This document shows positions 8,432-16,658 of a DNA stretch of 64,000 nt, one piece after another. The notes below the pieces were generated by a model. The model searched no databases and had not been told where the DNA came from. It saw only the letters and a list, made by a program, of their open reading frames with translations. The DNA lies in contig CAMJPC010000007.1 in assembly GCA_946407705.1 (NCBI GenBank), positions 1 through 64,000 of the forward strand. Reading direction: 5' to 3'. A program made the position numbers and the translations under genes. The DNA comes from an uncultured Clostridia bacterium (GTDB taxonomy: Bacteria; Bacillota; Clostridia; Saccharofermentanales; Saccharofermentanaceae). Positions within the stretch are counted from its first letter, which is position 1. Each line of letters starts with the position of its first letter.

Positions 8432-9346
8432 TCAGTAAATGAGTGCGATGTAGTGAGCTACGAACTCGAGTACGACCCATGCGATCGCAAATACGAAGCC
8501 CTTCTTGTTGCCTTCGAGCTTTGTCTCGCGTGTGATGCCCTCATAAAGAAGGATGAACGCGTAGATCGTGCAAGCAGCAGAGAGGATCGTTGAGATCGGG
8601 AAGTACTTGAGCATGGTGTAATACCATGTGGTATCGGAGTTTACAGGAACGCTCGTGAAGAATCTTACGACGAGGATCCTTACAGCCTCAGCAGGGAAGA
8701 CTGCCATGCTGCAGATTGCGAGAAGTCTTGAGAAAGACCACTTTTCCTTGAGGATCAGACCGATTACGAGCATGATGGCCGCAAAGCCGAATGTCATGAG
8801 CGCATAGTCAAAGAGTGAACCTGTGAAGGTCCTGAATACTCTAACGAAAGCGTCACCGAGTTTTCTCGGCCAGCTCTGGTAGATCGTTGTCCTGAGCAGG
8901 TAGAGCAGGAAGTTAGCGATTGTGAGGATACCGACAACGATAGCTGAAAGGATGAGCGAGTTGCCGATATTATCGTACTTCTTAGCCTCATCGGAAGCGC
9001 CTGTGACGGGCTTCAGGGTAGCTGTGAACAGTGACTTGAAGAAATCACCGAAAGGAAGGATATTAGACTTCCTGGGAGCTGCCTGAGGTGCTGCGGGAGC
9101 CGGAGCTGCGTACTGCTGCTGGGGAGCTGCATACTGCTGCTGGGGAGCTGCATACTGCTGGGGCTGGGGCTGAGCCTGAGGTGCGGGCTGCTGGGGTGCT
9201 ACGGGTGCTGCAGGAGCAGGTGCGGGTGCAACGGGAGCTGCAGGTGCTGCAGGTGCTGCGGGAGCCTGTGCTGCGATAGGCTTACCACATCCGGCACAGA
9301 ATGTCGCACCGGCGGGATTTTCTTTACCACAAATAGGACAAAACAT
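8432..9346 (-). CDS. Zinc-ribbon, Pro/Ala/Gln-linker multi-pass membrane protein
   Basis: 304 residues. Residues 1-22 are a zinc ribbon (CPICGKENPAGATFCAGCG). Residues about 25-92 are a Pro/Ala/Gln linker containing repeats of YAAPQQQ, encoded by near-identical 21-base units around 9111-9160. The remainder has about five hydrophobic segments, like Yip1-type or DUF-type membrane domains. Proteins of this plan are common in Clostridia; their role is not known to me. The linker repeats are prone to slippage and probably vary in length between strains. Confidence 0.78.
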   Translation of the reverse strand: MFCPICGKENPAGATFCAGCGKPIAAQAPAAPAAPAAPVAPAPAPAAPVAPQQPAPQAQPQPQQYAAPQQQYAAPQQQYAAPAPAAPQAAPRKSNILPFGDFFKSLFTATLKPVTGASDEAKKYDNIGNSLILSAIVVGILTIANFLLYLLRTTIYQSWPRKLGDAFVRVFRTFTGSLFDYALMTFGFAAIMLVIGLILKEKWSFSRLLAICSMAVFPAEAVRILVVRFFTSVPVNSDTTWYYTMLKYFPISTILSAACTIYAFILLYEGITRETKLEGNKKGFVFAIAWVVLEFVAHYIALIY

Positions 9347-9400
9347 ATTCTTTATCTGCCTTTCTCCGGGAGCTCACTCGCACCCGACATACTTAAGCAG

Positions 9401-9406
9401 ATTATA
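9401..9406 (-). promoter_or_regulatory. -10 element for the 9346 gene
   Basis: TATAAT on the minus strand (9406-9401), 55 bases before the start codon. The -35 region is poor (TTAATT at 17 bases), so only the -10 is supported. Confidence 0.35.
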
Positions 9407-9495
9407 CACTAACATATTCCAAAATTAAGCAAGCACTCACTGATTAGGACAGAATGCTCGTTATATCTGCGTGAATTTGGTGAATTGGTCCTAAA

Positions 9496-10431
9496 TCAGA
9501 TCTTGTCCATGACGGTAAGGAACTCGTCGAGATCCGTTTTCTGGCCGAAAGCGATCATGTAGGTCTTGCCGTCCTTGGTCCAGGTAACCGCATCGAAAGG
9601 TCCCGTTGTGCTGACCGTCTCATTGCCTGAGACAGATGTGTCGATCGCAGTGAAAGACTGTCCGCCCGACGTCTTGAGCTGTGCAGGGGTACCCTTGAAA
9701 TCCGGGTAATATGCCTTCACGATGTCGGTGCCTTCATTCGCCTCGAAAACAATAGCCTTCTCGCCATTGTCGCCCGTATAAACAGTCACCTTGATATCCT
9801 TTGCAAGTGTTGACCTGCCTACGGTCTTGACTTTGAACTTGAAGTAGGGCTTCAGATCGTTGGCTGCGCCTGCAGTCTTATTACTGTTGTCAGCGTCTTC
9901 TTTTTCCCGGATCCCTTCAGCCGAAGCGCCGGGGGCTACTGCCTGAACTCCGTCTTTTTCTTCTGCATCAGCGGTTGTCTCTTCCTCGGTCTTTTTGCCG
10001 GCTGTCAGCGTCTTCTTGTTTGCGCTGTTCGAGTTACCGGCATATCTGCCGTCCAACGCGCTGTCTATTTCCTGATTTATGGCCGTTTCAGCCGCAGTAG
10101 CCATTGCCATATCATTGGACTTGGTTGTTTGGCTGCCCATGAACCTTGTCGCGAAAAATACTGCTCCGCCGGCCACGAGAACGGTTACGGCCGCGATCGA
10201 AAGGATCCTGATCACGGATACCTTGGCCTTGCGCCTGACGGGCGCGGATCCGGAAGCAGCAGAGCTGAGAGGCTCAACGTCTGCCTTTATCACAAACTTG
10301 TCTTCGGGATCATTGTTTTTTACTGAACCGTCTTCATTAACGGCATCGGAGACAGCCTTCATGATGCGGCGATGCATCTCATCGTCGACCCTGATGTGAC
10401 TCATGAATTCGTTATACTTATTCAAAGTCAT
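9496..10431 (-). CDS. Anti-sigma factor-like membrane protein
   Basis: 311 residues. The N-terminal about 95 residues are cytoplasmic and helical, followed by one membrane helix (about 97-118, VIRILSIAAVTVLVAGGAVF), a Ser/Thr/Lys/Glu-rich linker and an outer domain of about 120 residues. This matches a transmembrane anti-sigma factor that holds the ECF factor encoded immediately upstream. The genes overlap by 14 bases and the ATG follows AAGGAGG at only 3 bases, so translation is probably coupled; a TTG two codons in would have better spacing. The stress sensed is unknown. Confidence 0.75.
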   Translation of the reverse strand: MTLNKYNEFMSHIRVDDEMHRRIMKAVSDAVNEDGSVKNNDPEDKFVIKADVEPLSSAASGSAPVRRKAKVSVIRILSIAAVTVLVAGGAVFFATRFMGSQTTKSNDMAMATAAETAINQEIDSALDGRYAGNSNSANKKTLTAGKKTEEETTADAEEKDGVQAVAPGASAEGIREKEDADNSNKTAGAANDLKPYFKFKVKTVGRSTLAKDIKVTVYTGDNGEKAIVFEANEGTDIVKAYYPDFKGTPAQLKTSGGQSFTAIDTSVSGNETVSTTGPFDAVTWTKDGKTYMIAFGQKTDLDEFLTVMDKI

Positions 10432-11086
10432 TTGCCTCCTTCAGTATAGATTTGAGCTTGTCCCTTCCGCGCTTTAAGTCGGAACGGACTGTGGCTTCGG
10501 GGCGGCCCGTGATCTCGGCGATCTCAGCGGTCTTGTATCCTTCCTGATAGAACAGGTGGATTGCTTCGCGCTGGTTCACCGGCAGCTGCTCGACAGCCTT
10601 CCAGATGGCAGACAGGTCATCGCTCACATTCCTGTCCTCTTCTTCGGCGCCCGCAAGTTCCTCGTTGAGCTCTGCAGTGTCTCTTACGCGGTTGTATTCG
10701 ATCCTGTTCTTGGACAGGTTCGCAGCAACCGTCATGAGCCACGCCTTGCGGTGTTTCTCATTCTCGAAAACAGGCATCTGCGTGACGAACTTTATCATCG
10801 TCTCCTGAAGGATGTCTTCGGCATCCTCCCTGTTATGCAGGTAAGAGAACGCGAGTCTCAAGATCGCGTCTCCCAGCGTGTTCAGAACTTCCTCGGCAGC
10901 AGCCTCGATCTCTTCTTTCGAGCACTTCCTTCCGGAAGCGCTGCTGCCTTCAAATGACGTCTCATCAGTAATGACGTCACCGGAAGACGAACCCGGTTCC
11001 CTGTTTTCACTTCCGGCACCGATCTTCGCAACGAATGCGGAGAAGAGTGTCCAAAGCGGAATCCTGAATGTTAAGCCGAATGCCAT
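10418..11086 (-). CDS. ECF-type RNA polymerase sigma factor
   Basis: 222 residues from the ATG at 11086, which has GGGAG 5 bases upstream. The longer GTG frame from 11149 has no ribosome site and begins at the predicted transcription start. Region 2 is ILRLAFSYLHNREDAEDILQ (RNA polymerase and -10 binding). Region 4 is LPVNQREAIHLFYQEGYKTA followed by the helix-turn-helix EIAEITGRPEATVRSDLKRG. There is an unusual N-terminal extension of about 60 residues before region 2. It is probably kept inactive by the anti-sigma protein encoded downstream. Confidence 0.92.
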   Translation of the reverse strand: MAFGLTFRIPLWTLFSAFVAKIGAGSENREPGSSSGDVITDETSFEGSSASGRKCSKEEIEAAAEEVLNTLGDAILRLAFSYLHNREDAEDILQETMIKFVTQMPVFENEKHRKAWLMTVAANLSKNRIEYNRVRDTAELNEELAGAEEEDRNVSDDLSAIWKAVEQLPVNQREAIHLFYQEGYKTAEIAEITGRPEATVRSDLKRGRDKLKSILKEANDFE

Positions 11087-11154
11087 AACAACTCCCGTTT
11101 TCTTTCCGCTTCTGTCCTTAATACAGATGAGCGGTAAATAATGTTGCACTTAAA

Positions 11155-11182
11155 ATTATATCTGCGAAGACTATTATATCAA
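11155..11182 (-). promoter_or_regulatory. Promoter for the sigma/anti-sigma operon
   Basis: Minus strand TTGATA (11182-11177), 16 bases, TATAAT (11160-11155). A second candidate with an extended -10 (TGATATAAT) overlaps at 11181-11173. The elements look sigma-A-like rather than ECF-like, so autoregulation by the ECF factor is not obvious. Confidence 0.55.
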
Positions 11183-11260
11183 TCTCTCTGTGGCATAAGA
11201 AAGGCAATGACTTCCTTTATATGTATTTCATAAGCTTCAGATGTTAAAATGCTGTTTGTT

Positions 11261-11932
11261 ATGAAAAAGATACTAATAGCATTCGTCGCTCTTTCAATGA
11301 CCATATCCCTTGCAGCCTGCAAGAAGAACGAACCCGTGGCAACTGACGCAAACGGCGCTCCTGTTGCGACGGCCGCTTCCCAGGGCAAAGGTCAGGGCAC
11401 GGGAGCATCCCAGCCTTCCGACGTTCAGTTGGAGCACTCGGTCGACGGCGAATACCTGGTCTTCAAATTGAGCAGCAAAGTCAAGCTCGAAGTTGACGCC
11501 TGGATCGGCATCTGCAACAAGGGCAATTTCATTCACGAAGAAGACGCCGATAACGAAGGCCTCACCTACGCATACTATGACGCACGCGAATCAGAGACCG
11601 AAGACTACATCTTCAGGGTAGGCTTCGCTGACCTCAGCGACGGTGAATACACAATGGTCCTCTGCGACACGGATAACGCCGGCTACGTCATCGCCTCATG
11701 GGCCCTGACGATCAAGGACGGCAAGCCCACTCTCGATTATTCCGGCCTCAAGATCAACGAGAAGCCCGCCGATTACAAGCCCGTGGATCCGGCTGCGACA
11801 GTCGGCGAAAACGATGACAGGGGCTTCGATTACGATGAGGAAGAGACCGAGTATGAGGATGACGGCAATGACGATGAACCCGGCGAGACGGACGATGACC
11901 AGGATGCCGACGATGATGCCGGCGATGCCTGA
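11261..11932 (+). CDS. Acidic lipoprotein of unknown function
   Basis: 223 residues from the second Met; an alternative ATG at 11249 adds four residues, and neither has a visible ribosome site. A lipoprotein signal ends in SLAAC. A globular part of about 110 residues follows (HSVDGEYLVFKLSSKVKLEV and onward), rich in beta strand. The last about 35 residues are almost all Asp, Glu and Gly, a strongly acidic tail that could bind cations or cell-wall polycations. It is divergent from the ECF operon. I do not recognise the family. Confidence 0.75.
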   Translation: MKKILIAFVALSMTISLAACKKNEPVATDANGAPVATAASQGKGQGTGASQPSDVQLEHSVDGEYLVFKLSSKVKLEVDAWIGICNKGNFIHEEDADNEGLTYAYYDARESETEDYIFRVGFADLSDGEYTMVLCDTDNAGYVIASWALTIKDGKPTLDYSGLKINEKPADYKPVDPAATVGENDDRGFDYDEEETEYEDDGNDDEPGETDDDQDADDDAGDA

Positions 11933-12004
11933 ATAAGCGCCAAATAAGTCAAAAAGCAAAAAATATTTAACAAATGACCCCAAATACAGGGCTTTTCATT
12001 GTTT

Positions 12005-12033
12005 TTGACCAAGAAATTTAACTTATATTTAAT
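12005..12033 (+). promoter_or_regulatory. Candidate promoter for the GGDEF-EAL gene
   Basis: TTGACC, 17 bases, TTTAAT. A competing element closer to the gene (TACACA at 12033-12038, 17 bases, CATAAT at 12056-12061) would start transcription at or next to the ATG, giving a leaderless message. No ribosome site is visible before the ATG at 12068. Confidence 0.45.
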
Positions 12034-12067
12034 ACACAAATTGCTATAAACCCTTCATAATTAGTTT

Positions 12068-13876
12068 ATGGACAGAAATACGGACAGGATCTTCTTTAAA
12101 TCCGGCGCGGCGTACATGCTTGCGCTGATATTGGGAGTATTCCTTTTTCTCGGTTTGATCGCTCTCCAGTTAATGGTCACCAACGAGACGAGATTCTTCC
12201 TCGGAGTCTCGCTTATGCTCCTGTCCTTCCTGCTCTGCGTATTTTTGGGCAAGTTCGGATTCTACATATCTTTCGTCCTGAACTTCATGCAGTGCCTCGT
12301 CTATACCTACGAGTATTTCAAATTCGGCAACCGCTTCACCGCCCTTCTCGCCGCAATGGCTTTCACCGCCATGATGATCAACCTCGTCATGCAGTATTAC
12401 ATCACGAGGATCGCAGCGAAGATCGCCAGGATCGAGAAAGAACACCGCGAGGAACGCGGCCGCCGCATCAACAAGGAACTCGAAGATGAGATGTTCAAGC
12501 GTACGAGCCTCATCGTCAGCCACGAGAGATCAGGTTCCAGCAGCGAAGTTAACGAAGCCATCGGCCGCAACATCGCATCTTCCCTTGACCCTCTCACGAC
12601 TCTCCCCGGCAGGGACATGATCACCGAGAGAGCGTCCCGCCTCATCGCGGAAGACATCAACAACCAGCGCGAATCAAGGGTTCCGGACAACGAATGCCAC
12701 CCGTTCTCAGTCATATATCTCGCACTCGATAACTCAGAGATCATCTGCCGCAGGATCGGCCACAACTCGATGGACCTCTTCATCCAGAATATGGCGCACA
12801 AGGTCCGTGAGGCAGCAGATCCGATGGACATGGTAGCCAGGATCGTCGATGCGGATTTCGTCATTCTCGAGAGAAGAAAGCTTTCGGATAACGACCTCAA
12901 GGAATATGCCGGCAAGCTCGTAAAAGAAGCTGCAAGAGCATTCGAATCGGGTTCTGATTCAATGAACGTCCACATTTCATACGGCATCGCGAAATACCCT
13001 ACCGACAGCCGCTTCGCAGGCGAGCTCATCACCAAGGCGGAAGAAGCCATGATCGGTTCACCCGCAGCGATCTCCGGCCAGCTGCCCGACTTCTCCAAGG
13101 AGAACATCTTCAAGGGCATGACCAAGGATGAGATCAACAACATTTTCGACGACGCCATCAGGAGCGGAGACATCTACATGGTCTACCAGCCCTGCTATTC
13201 CGCAGACCGAGAACTCAAGGGATTTGAGGCCTTCATGAGATTCGAGCATAAAGGAACTTTCGTAAATCCTTATGTCTTCATCGCAGCAGCAGAGAATTCC
13301 GGCTACATGCGCCGCATCGGCAAGTTCTCCATGCTGGAAGCACTTAAGACCCTCTCGGATATCAACAAGATCCGCTCAGACCTCACCATGACGGTCAACA
13401 TCTCTCCCAACCAGCTTAAGGAAGAGAACTTCGTCCGTTCATTTGCGAGCACCGTCGCGGCATCCGAGTGCTACATCAAGAACCTTATCCTGGACCTCCC
13501 CGAAGAGAGCCTTATCACCGAGCTTTCGGACATCCGTTCGGTAATCGAGCAGTTAACGGCAACAGGCGTTACGATCGCACTCGATAACTTCGGAAGAGGC
13601 TATTCATCCTTCAACGCGATCCCGCTCCTCCCCGTCACGATGCTCAAGCTTGACGGCAACTTCACATCGAGCCTTGCCACCAATTCCGATGTCAGGATCC
13701 TCACTGCTTCAGCCATCGAGCTGATGCATGACACCGACATCAAGGTATGCGCAACCGGCGTTGGTGAGGAAGAGCAGTTCAAGATCCTCGCAAGCTACGG
13801 CTGCGATACGTTCCAGGGTAAATATCTGGGCAACGTAATGAGGGCCGAAGTCCTCAAGGAATTCATCTCCAAGTAA
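12068..13876 (+). CDS. Membrane GGDEF-EAL protein with degenerate active sites
   Basis: 602 residues. Three to four membrane helices lie within residues 12-110, followed by a helical linker, a GGDEF-fold domain (about 172-335) and an EAL-fold domain (about 355-600). The GGDEF signature is replaced by VDADF near 260, so cyclase activity is unlikely. In the EAL domain E387 (EAF), N444, K527 and Q583 are kept, but the expected LEITES Glu is Asp (LDLPEES), DDFG is DNFG at 506, and the Glu of AEGV is Thr (ATGV at 562). Catalysis is therefore doubtful. It is more likely a c-di-GMP-binding or scaffold protein controlling envelope or exopolysaccharide functions. It converges on the phosphonate block. 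Confidence 0.88.
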   Translation: MDRNTDRIFFKSGAAYMLALILGVFLFLGLIALQLMVTNETRFFLGVSLMLLSFLLCVFLGKFGFYISFVLNFMQCLVYTYEYFKFGNRFTALLAAMAFTAMMINLVMQYYITRIAAKIARIEKEHREERGRRINKELEDEMFKRTSLIVSHERSGSSSEVNEAIGRNIASSLDPLTTLPGRDMITERASRLIAEDINNQRESRVPDNECHPFSVIYLALDNSEIICRRIGHNSMDLFIQNMAHKVREAADPMDMVARIVDADFVILERRKLSDNDLKEYAGKLVKEAARAFESGSDSMNVHISYGIAKYPTDSRFAGELITKAEEAMIGSPAAISGQLPDFSKENIFKGMTKDEINNIFDDAIRSGDIYMVYQPCYSADRELKGFEAFMRFEHKGTFVNPYVFIAAAENSGYMRRIGKFSMLEALKTLSDINKIRSDLTMTVNISPNQLKEENFVRSFASTVAASECYIKNLILDLPEESLITELSDIRSVIEQLTATGVTIALDNFGRGYSSFNAIPLLPVTMLKLDGNFTSSLATNSDVRILTASAIELMHDTDIKVCATGVGEEEQFKILASYGCDTFQGKYLGNVMRAEVLKEFISK

Positions 13877-13882
13877 AGGTGA

Positions 13883-14482
13883 TCAGTTTTTAACGAGATC
13901 GATGATCATGTCAGCGGCCTTGTCGTCGCCGAATGTCTCCGTATTGATGCAGAGATCGTAAGTCGAAGCGCAGCCCCACTCATCTCCGCCAAACTGGTTA
14001 TAGTAAGCGGCACGTTCCTTGTCCGCCTTAAGTACTCTCTTGCGGGCAGCCTTCTCTTCGAGGCCTTCGCGCTCCATTATCCTCTTGGTCCTGTATTCAA
14101 CAGACGCGGTCACGAAAACGCTGACCAGATTGGGTCTGTTCCTCAATATCTCATTTGCTCTTCTTCCGACGATGACACACGGTCCCTCGGAAGCGATCTT
14201 CTCAATGACTTCTCTCTGGGCATTTGCCGCGATCTGCCTGACCGACATGTAAGCAGGGGTCATGAAGCCGACGGACATGTAAAGCGATGCGTCGTTGATC
14301 TCTTTTTCATCAACGCTCTCGAGATACTTCTCCGAAAGCGAGCAGTTCTTGGCAGTCTCACGGAGGAGCTCCGAATCGTAGTAAGGAATGCCGAGCGTAT
14401 CAGCGACCTTCTTACCTATGGTCTTTCCGCCCGCGCCGAATGATCTTCCGATGGTGATGATTTTTGAAGTCTTCGCGTCCAT
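13883..14482 (-). CDS. Cytidylate kinase-like family protein
   Basis: 199 residues. The P-loop-like start ITIGRSFGAGGKTIGKKVAD replaces the usual Walker A, as in the cytidylate_kin2 group; IVGRRANEIL and the lid-like KRIMEREGLEEKAARKRV follow. It probably phosphorylates CMP or dCMP, or a related small substrate. The start has an almost perfect ribosome site (AAGGAGGTGATC). It is the last gene of the long minus-strand block. Because the phosphonate pathway upstream releases CMP when an activated phosphonate is transferred, recycling of CMP is an attractive but unproven role. Confidence 0.8.
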   Translation of the reverse strand: MDAKTSKIITIGRSFGAGGKTIGKKVADTLGIPYYDSELLRETAKNCSLSEKYLESVDEKEINDASLYMSVGFMTPAYMSVRQIAANAQREVIEKIASEGPCVIVGRRANEILRNRPNLVSVFVTASVEYRTKRIMEREGLEEKAARKRVLKADKERAAYYNQFGGDEWGCASTYDLCINTETFGDDKAADMIIDLVKN

Positions 14483-14536
14483 GAGATCACCTCCTTCATC
14501 ACCTATAGGATATCATTTATCTTTTTTACTTACATG

Positions 14537-15322
14537 CTAAGTATCGGCATCGGCGTCAGCGGTATCAGTTACCGCTTCGCCCTTCTCTCCGGAAGCGCCG
14601 TCTTTGCCTGCTGCTTCAGCAGCCACCTTCGCGTCGTGCTTCTTTTTCCAGACCGCATAGAAAATGCTTCCCGCGACACACACGACTACGATGATGATGA
14701 TCATGATGATGAACGTCGTGTAGTTTTTAGCACCTAAAGAATCGCCGCTCATCGCGGACAAAAGGATCGCGGGGAAACGTCCCACAAACGTAATGAATAA
14801 CCACATGGGGATCTTCATGTCGGTAAAACCCATGACGTAAGTAAAGATGTCTTTCGGCGTACCCGGGATCAGGAAGAATATGAATGCCAGAAGGTCTCTT
14901 CTTGCCGACTCATGGAAAAACTTGACCGAATCAAGCTTCTTTTTTGAGATGAACAGACACGCAAACTTAACGCCGAACCTCCTGACCATGAGGAATACGA
15001 ATAAGCTTCCCAAAGTCATGGCAACGTCAGCGATGAGAGCGCCCTTCCAGACGCCGAAAGCATATCCCGCAGCGATCTCAAAAGGTCCGCCCGGGATGAC
15101 CGCAGCAACGACCTGAAGGAACATTGCCGCCATCAGCATCAGTATCCCCTTTATTCCCTGTTCGTCGATATACGCACGGAAAGCGGCCGGGTCCTTGCTC
15201 ATCTCAAGCATCGGCTTGCAGATGAAATAAGAGATCGTTCCCACGACCGCGAAAATAAGAATGCAGAGGATGATCCCTAACACCCTCTGCTTTCTGGTTA
15301 CCGTAACATTGTTATCTTCCAT
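14537..15322 (-). CDS. TVP38/TMEM64 (DedA-like VTT) membrane protein
   Basis: 261 residues from the ATG at 15322; the longer reading frame to 15532 only shadows the upstream gene in another frame. There are about six hydrophobic segments. The VTT-domain signatures are present: IPGGPFEIAAGYAFG and FLIPGTPKDIFTYVMGFTDM. DedA/TVP38 proteins include lipid transporters and scramblases, some recycling undecaprenyl phosphate. That would suit a block that builds envelope polymers. The C-terminal tail is hydrophilic and rich in Ala, Asp and Glu. The start lies 16 bases after the upstream stop with no clear ribosome site, so translation may be coupled. Confidence 0.85.
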   Translation of the reverse strand: MEDNNVTVTRKQRVLGIILCILIFAVVGTISYFICKPMLEMSKDPAAFRAYIDEQGIKGILMLMAAMFLQVVAAVIPGGPFEIAAGYAFGVWKGALIADVAMTLGSLFVFLMVRRFGVKFACLFISKKKLDSVKFFHESARRDLLAFIFFLIPGTPKDIFTYVMGFTDMKIPMWLFITFVGRFPAILLSAMSGDSLGAKNYTTFIIMIIIIVVVCVAGSIFYAVWKKKHDAKVAAEAAGKDGASGEKGEAVTDTADADADT

Positions 15323-15338
15323 TGCAGAACCAATAAAC

Positions 15339-16658
15339 TCAGGCCTTCTTAGCCTCAGTTTTCTTTGAACCGGAAGCCTTCTTGGCTCCCTTCTTTCCCT
15401 TCTTCTCTTCGGCAGCCTTGATCTCGGCAGCTTCCTTCTCCTCAAGCTCCTTGAGCTTGTTGCAGAGGTAATCTGCCACGCGTACGGCGCCTTCGCCTCT
15501 GTGCTGCCAGATCTCGTCTCTTGCCTGCTCACGCGTTTCCTTAAACTTCGGGTTTGTAAGGCACTCTTCGATGAGGTCCTTGACGTTTGCGACGTTCTCC
15601 ATCGTGAGGGCCATGCCGATCTTGGGGAGCATGGTGAGTGACCACGGTTCTTCCTTGAGGAAGTAGTAGTCGTACTGACCCTTATCGAAATTGATGTCAG
15701 CGTAGATGACGGGCTTGTTGAAGATGAATGCGAAATCGAGCATGACGCCGGAGAAGTCGGAGATCATGATGTCGGAACGGTTAAGGACATCGAAGTTGTC
15801 GTTGTCTCTGTTCCACTCGAGATCGTCGCTGTTCGGATACTCAGCCATGAGCTTGTCGATGACTTCCTTATCGGCAGTGAATGACTGCGGGTGAGGTCTG
15901 ATGATGACGTGATAACCGGTCTTCAGGAGGTTCTCGATGAATGATGAACCATACTTGACGAGGAGTGATGACTTGCCCCATGAAGGTGCGAGGAGAACGG
16001 TAGTCTTGTCTGTCTTGGGTGCGGGAGGCAGAGCCTGTGCACGCTTCATCATCTCATCCATGTAAGGGATGCCGACCAATGTGAGTTCCTTTGCAGGAAG
16101 GCCTCTCAATTCCTCAAGTTCCCTGATCTGGTCGATCTGGACCTGGCCCGAGAAAAGGATGGAATCGAAATAGTCGAGCTCGAACATTCTGTAGGATGCA
16201 GCGTCACGGGGAGCGTGCATGATGTGGGTGTAGTACTCGACCGATCTGGATCTCTTCCACTGGAGAACGTCAAGTCCCGGAGTCGTGCAGAACACAAGTC
16301 TTGCGTTGAGCATGTTGAGTCTTGTGAAGGACTTGTTGCCCTCACCGATGAACTCCGTCTTGATGTGCTTGTACTCTTTCTTGAGAGCCGGATCGTCAGG
16401 GGATGCTGTCATGAAGACAACGTCCTGTCCGCGCTTCTCGAGTTCATCGCAGATGGGCTCGAAAGTGTTCCAGTATCTCTTGTTATCGGAATAGATAACG
16501 AGCGGGATCTTATTCTTGTCCGCCTTTCTGCCTGCACCGGTCCTAAGCTTGATGACCAGTGATCTTGCACCGTAAACAGCGGCGCTCAGTACTCCGATGA
16601 GTACCGTAAAAAGCATGCTTCCCGTGCCCGGATCGATGTAAAGATTAAGATTAACCAT
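15339..16658 (-). CDS. CDP-glycerol glycerophosphotransferase (TagB/TagF-like), copy 1
   Basis: 439 residues. An N-terminal hydrophobic segment (about 10-35, LYIDPGTGSMLFTVLIGVLS) tethers it to the membrane. The C-terminal catalytic part has the family motifs IIRPHPQSF and SDFSGVMLDFAFIFNKPVIY. The tail is Lys/Ala/Glu-rich. The family transfers glycerol phosphate from CDP-glycerol to teichoic acid. In this locus a CMP-phosphonate could be the donor, which is inference. Its ATG overlaps the aepY stop by 8 bases. A paralogue of almost equal length lies at 30701-32017. Confidence 0.88.
   Translation of the reverse strand: MVNLNLYIDPGTGSMLFTVLIGVLSAAVYGARSLVIKLRTGAGRKADKNKIPLVIYSDNKRYWNTFEPICDELEKRGQDVVFMTASPDDPALKKEYKHIKTEFIGEGNKSFTRLNMLNARLVFCTTPGLDVLQWKRSRSVEYYTHIMHAPRDAASYRMFELDYFDSILFSGQVQIDQIRELEELRGLPAKELTLVGIPYMDEMMKRAQALPPAPKTDKTTVLLAPSWGKSSLLVKYGSSFIENLLKTGYHVIIRPHPQSFTADKEVIDKLMAEYPNSDDLEWNRDNDNFDVLNRSDIMISDFSGVMLDFAFIFNKPVIYADINFDKGQYDYYFLKEEPWSLTMLPKIGMALTMENVANVKDLIEECLTNPKFKETREQARDEIWQHRGEGAVRVADYLCNKLKELEEKEAAEIKAAEEKKGKKGAKKASGSKKTEAKKA

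Noticed and set aside
9111..9160. CRISPR-like short tandem repeats
   Set aside because: The 21-base units are contiguous without spacers and encode a Pro/Ala/Gln linker.
14537..15532. Longer start at 15532 for the TVP38-like protein
   Set aside because: The first 70 residues are Arg/Ser-rich and overlap the TagF-like gene in another frame; the ATG at 15322 begins the conserved membrane protein.
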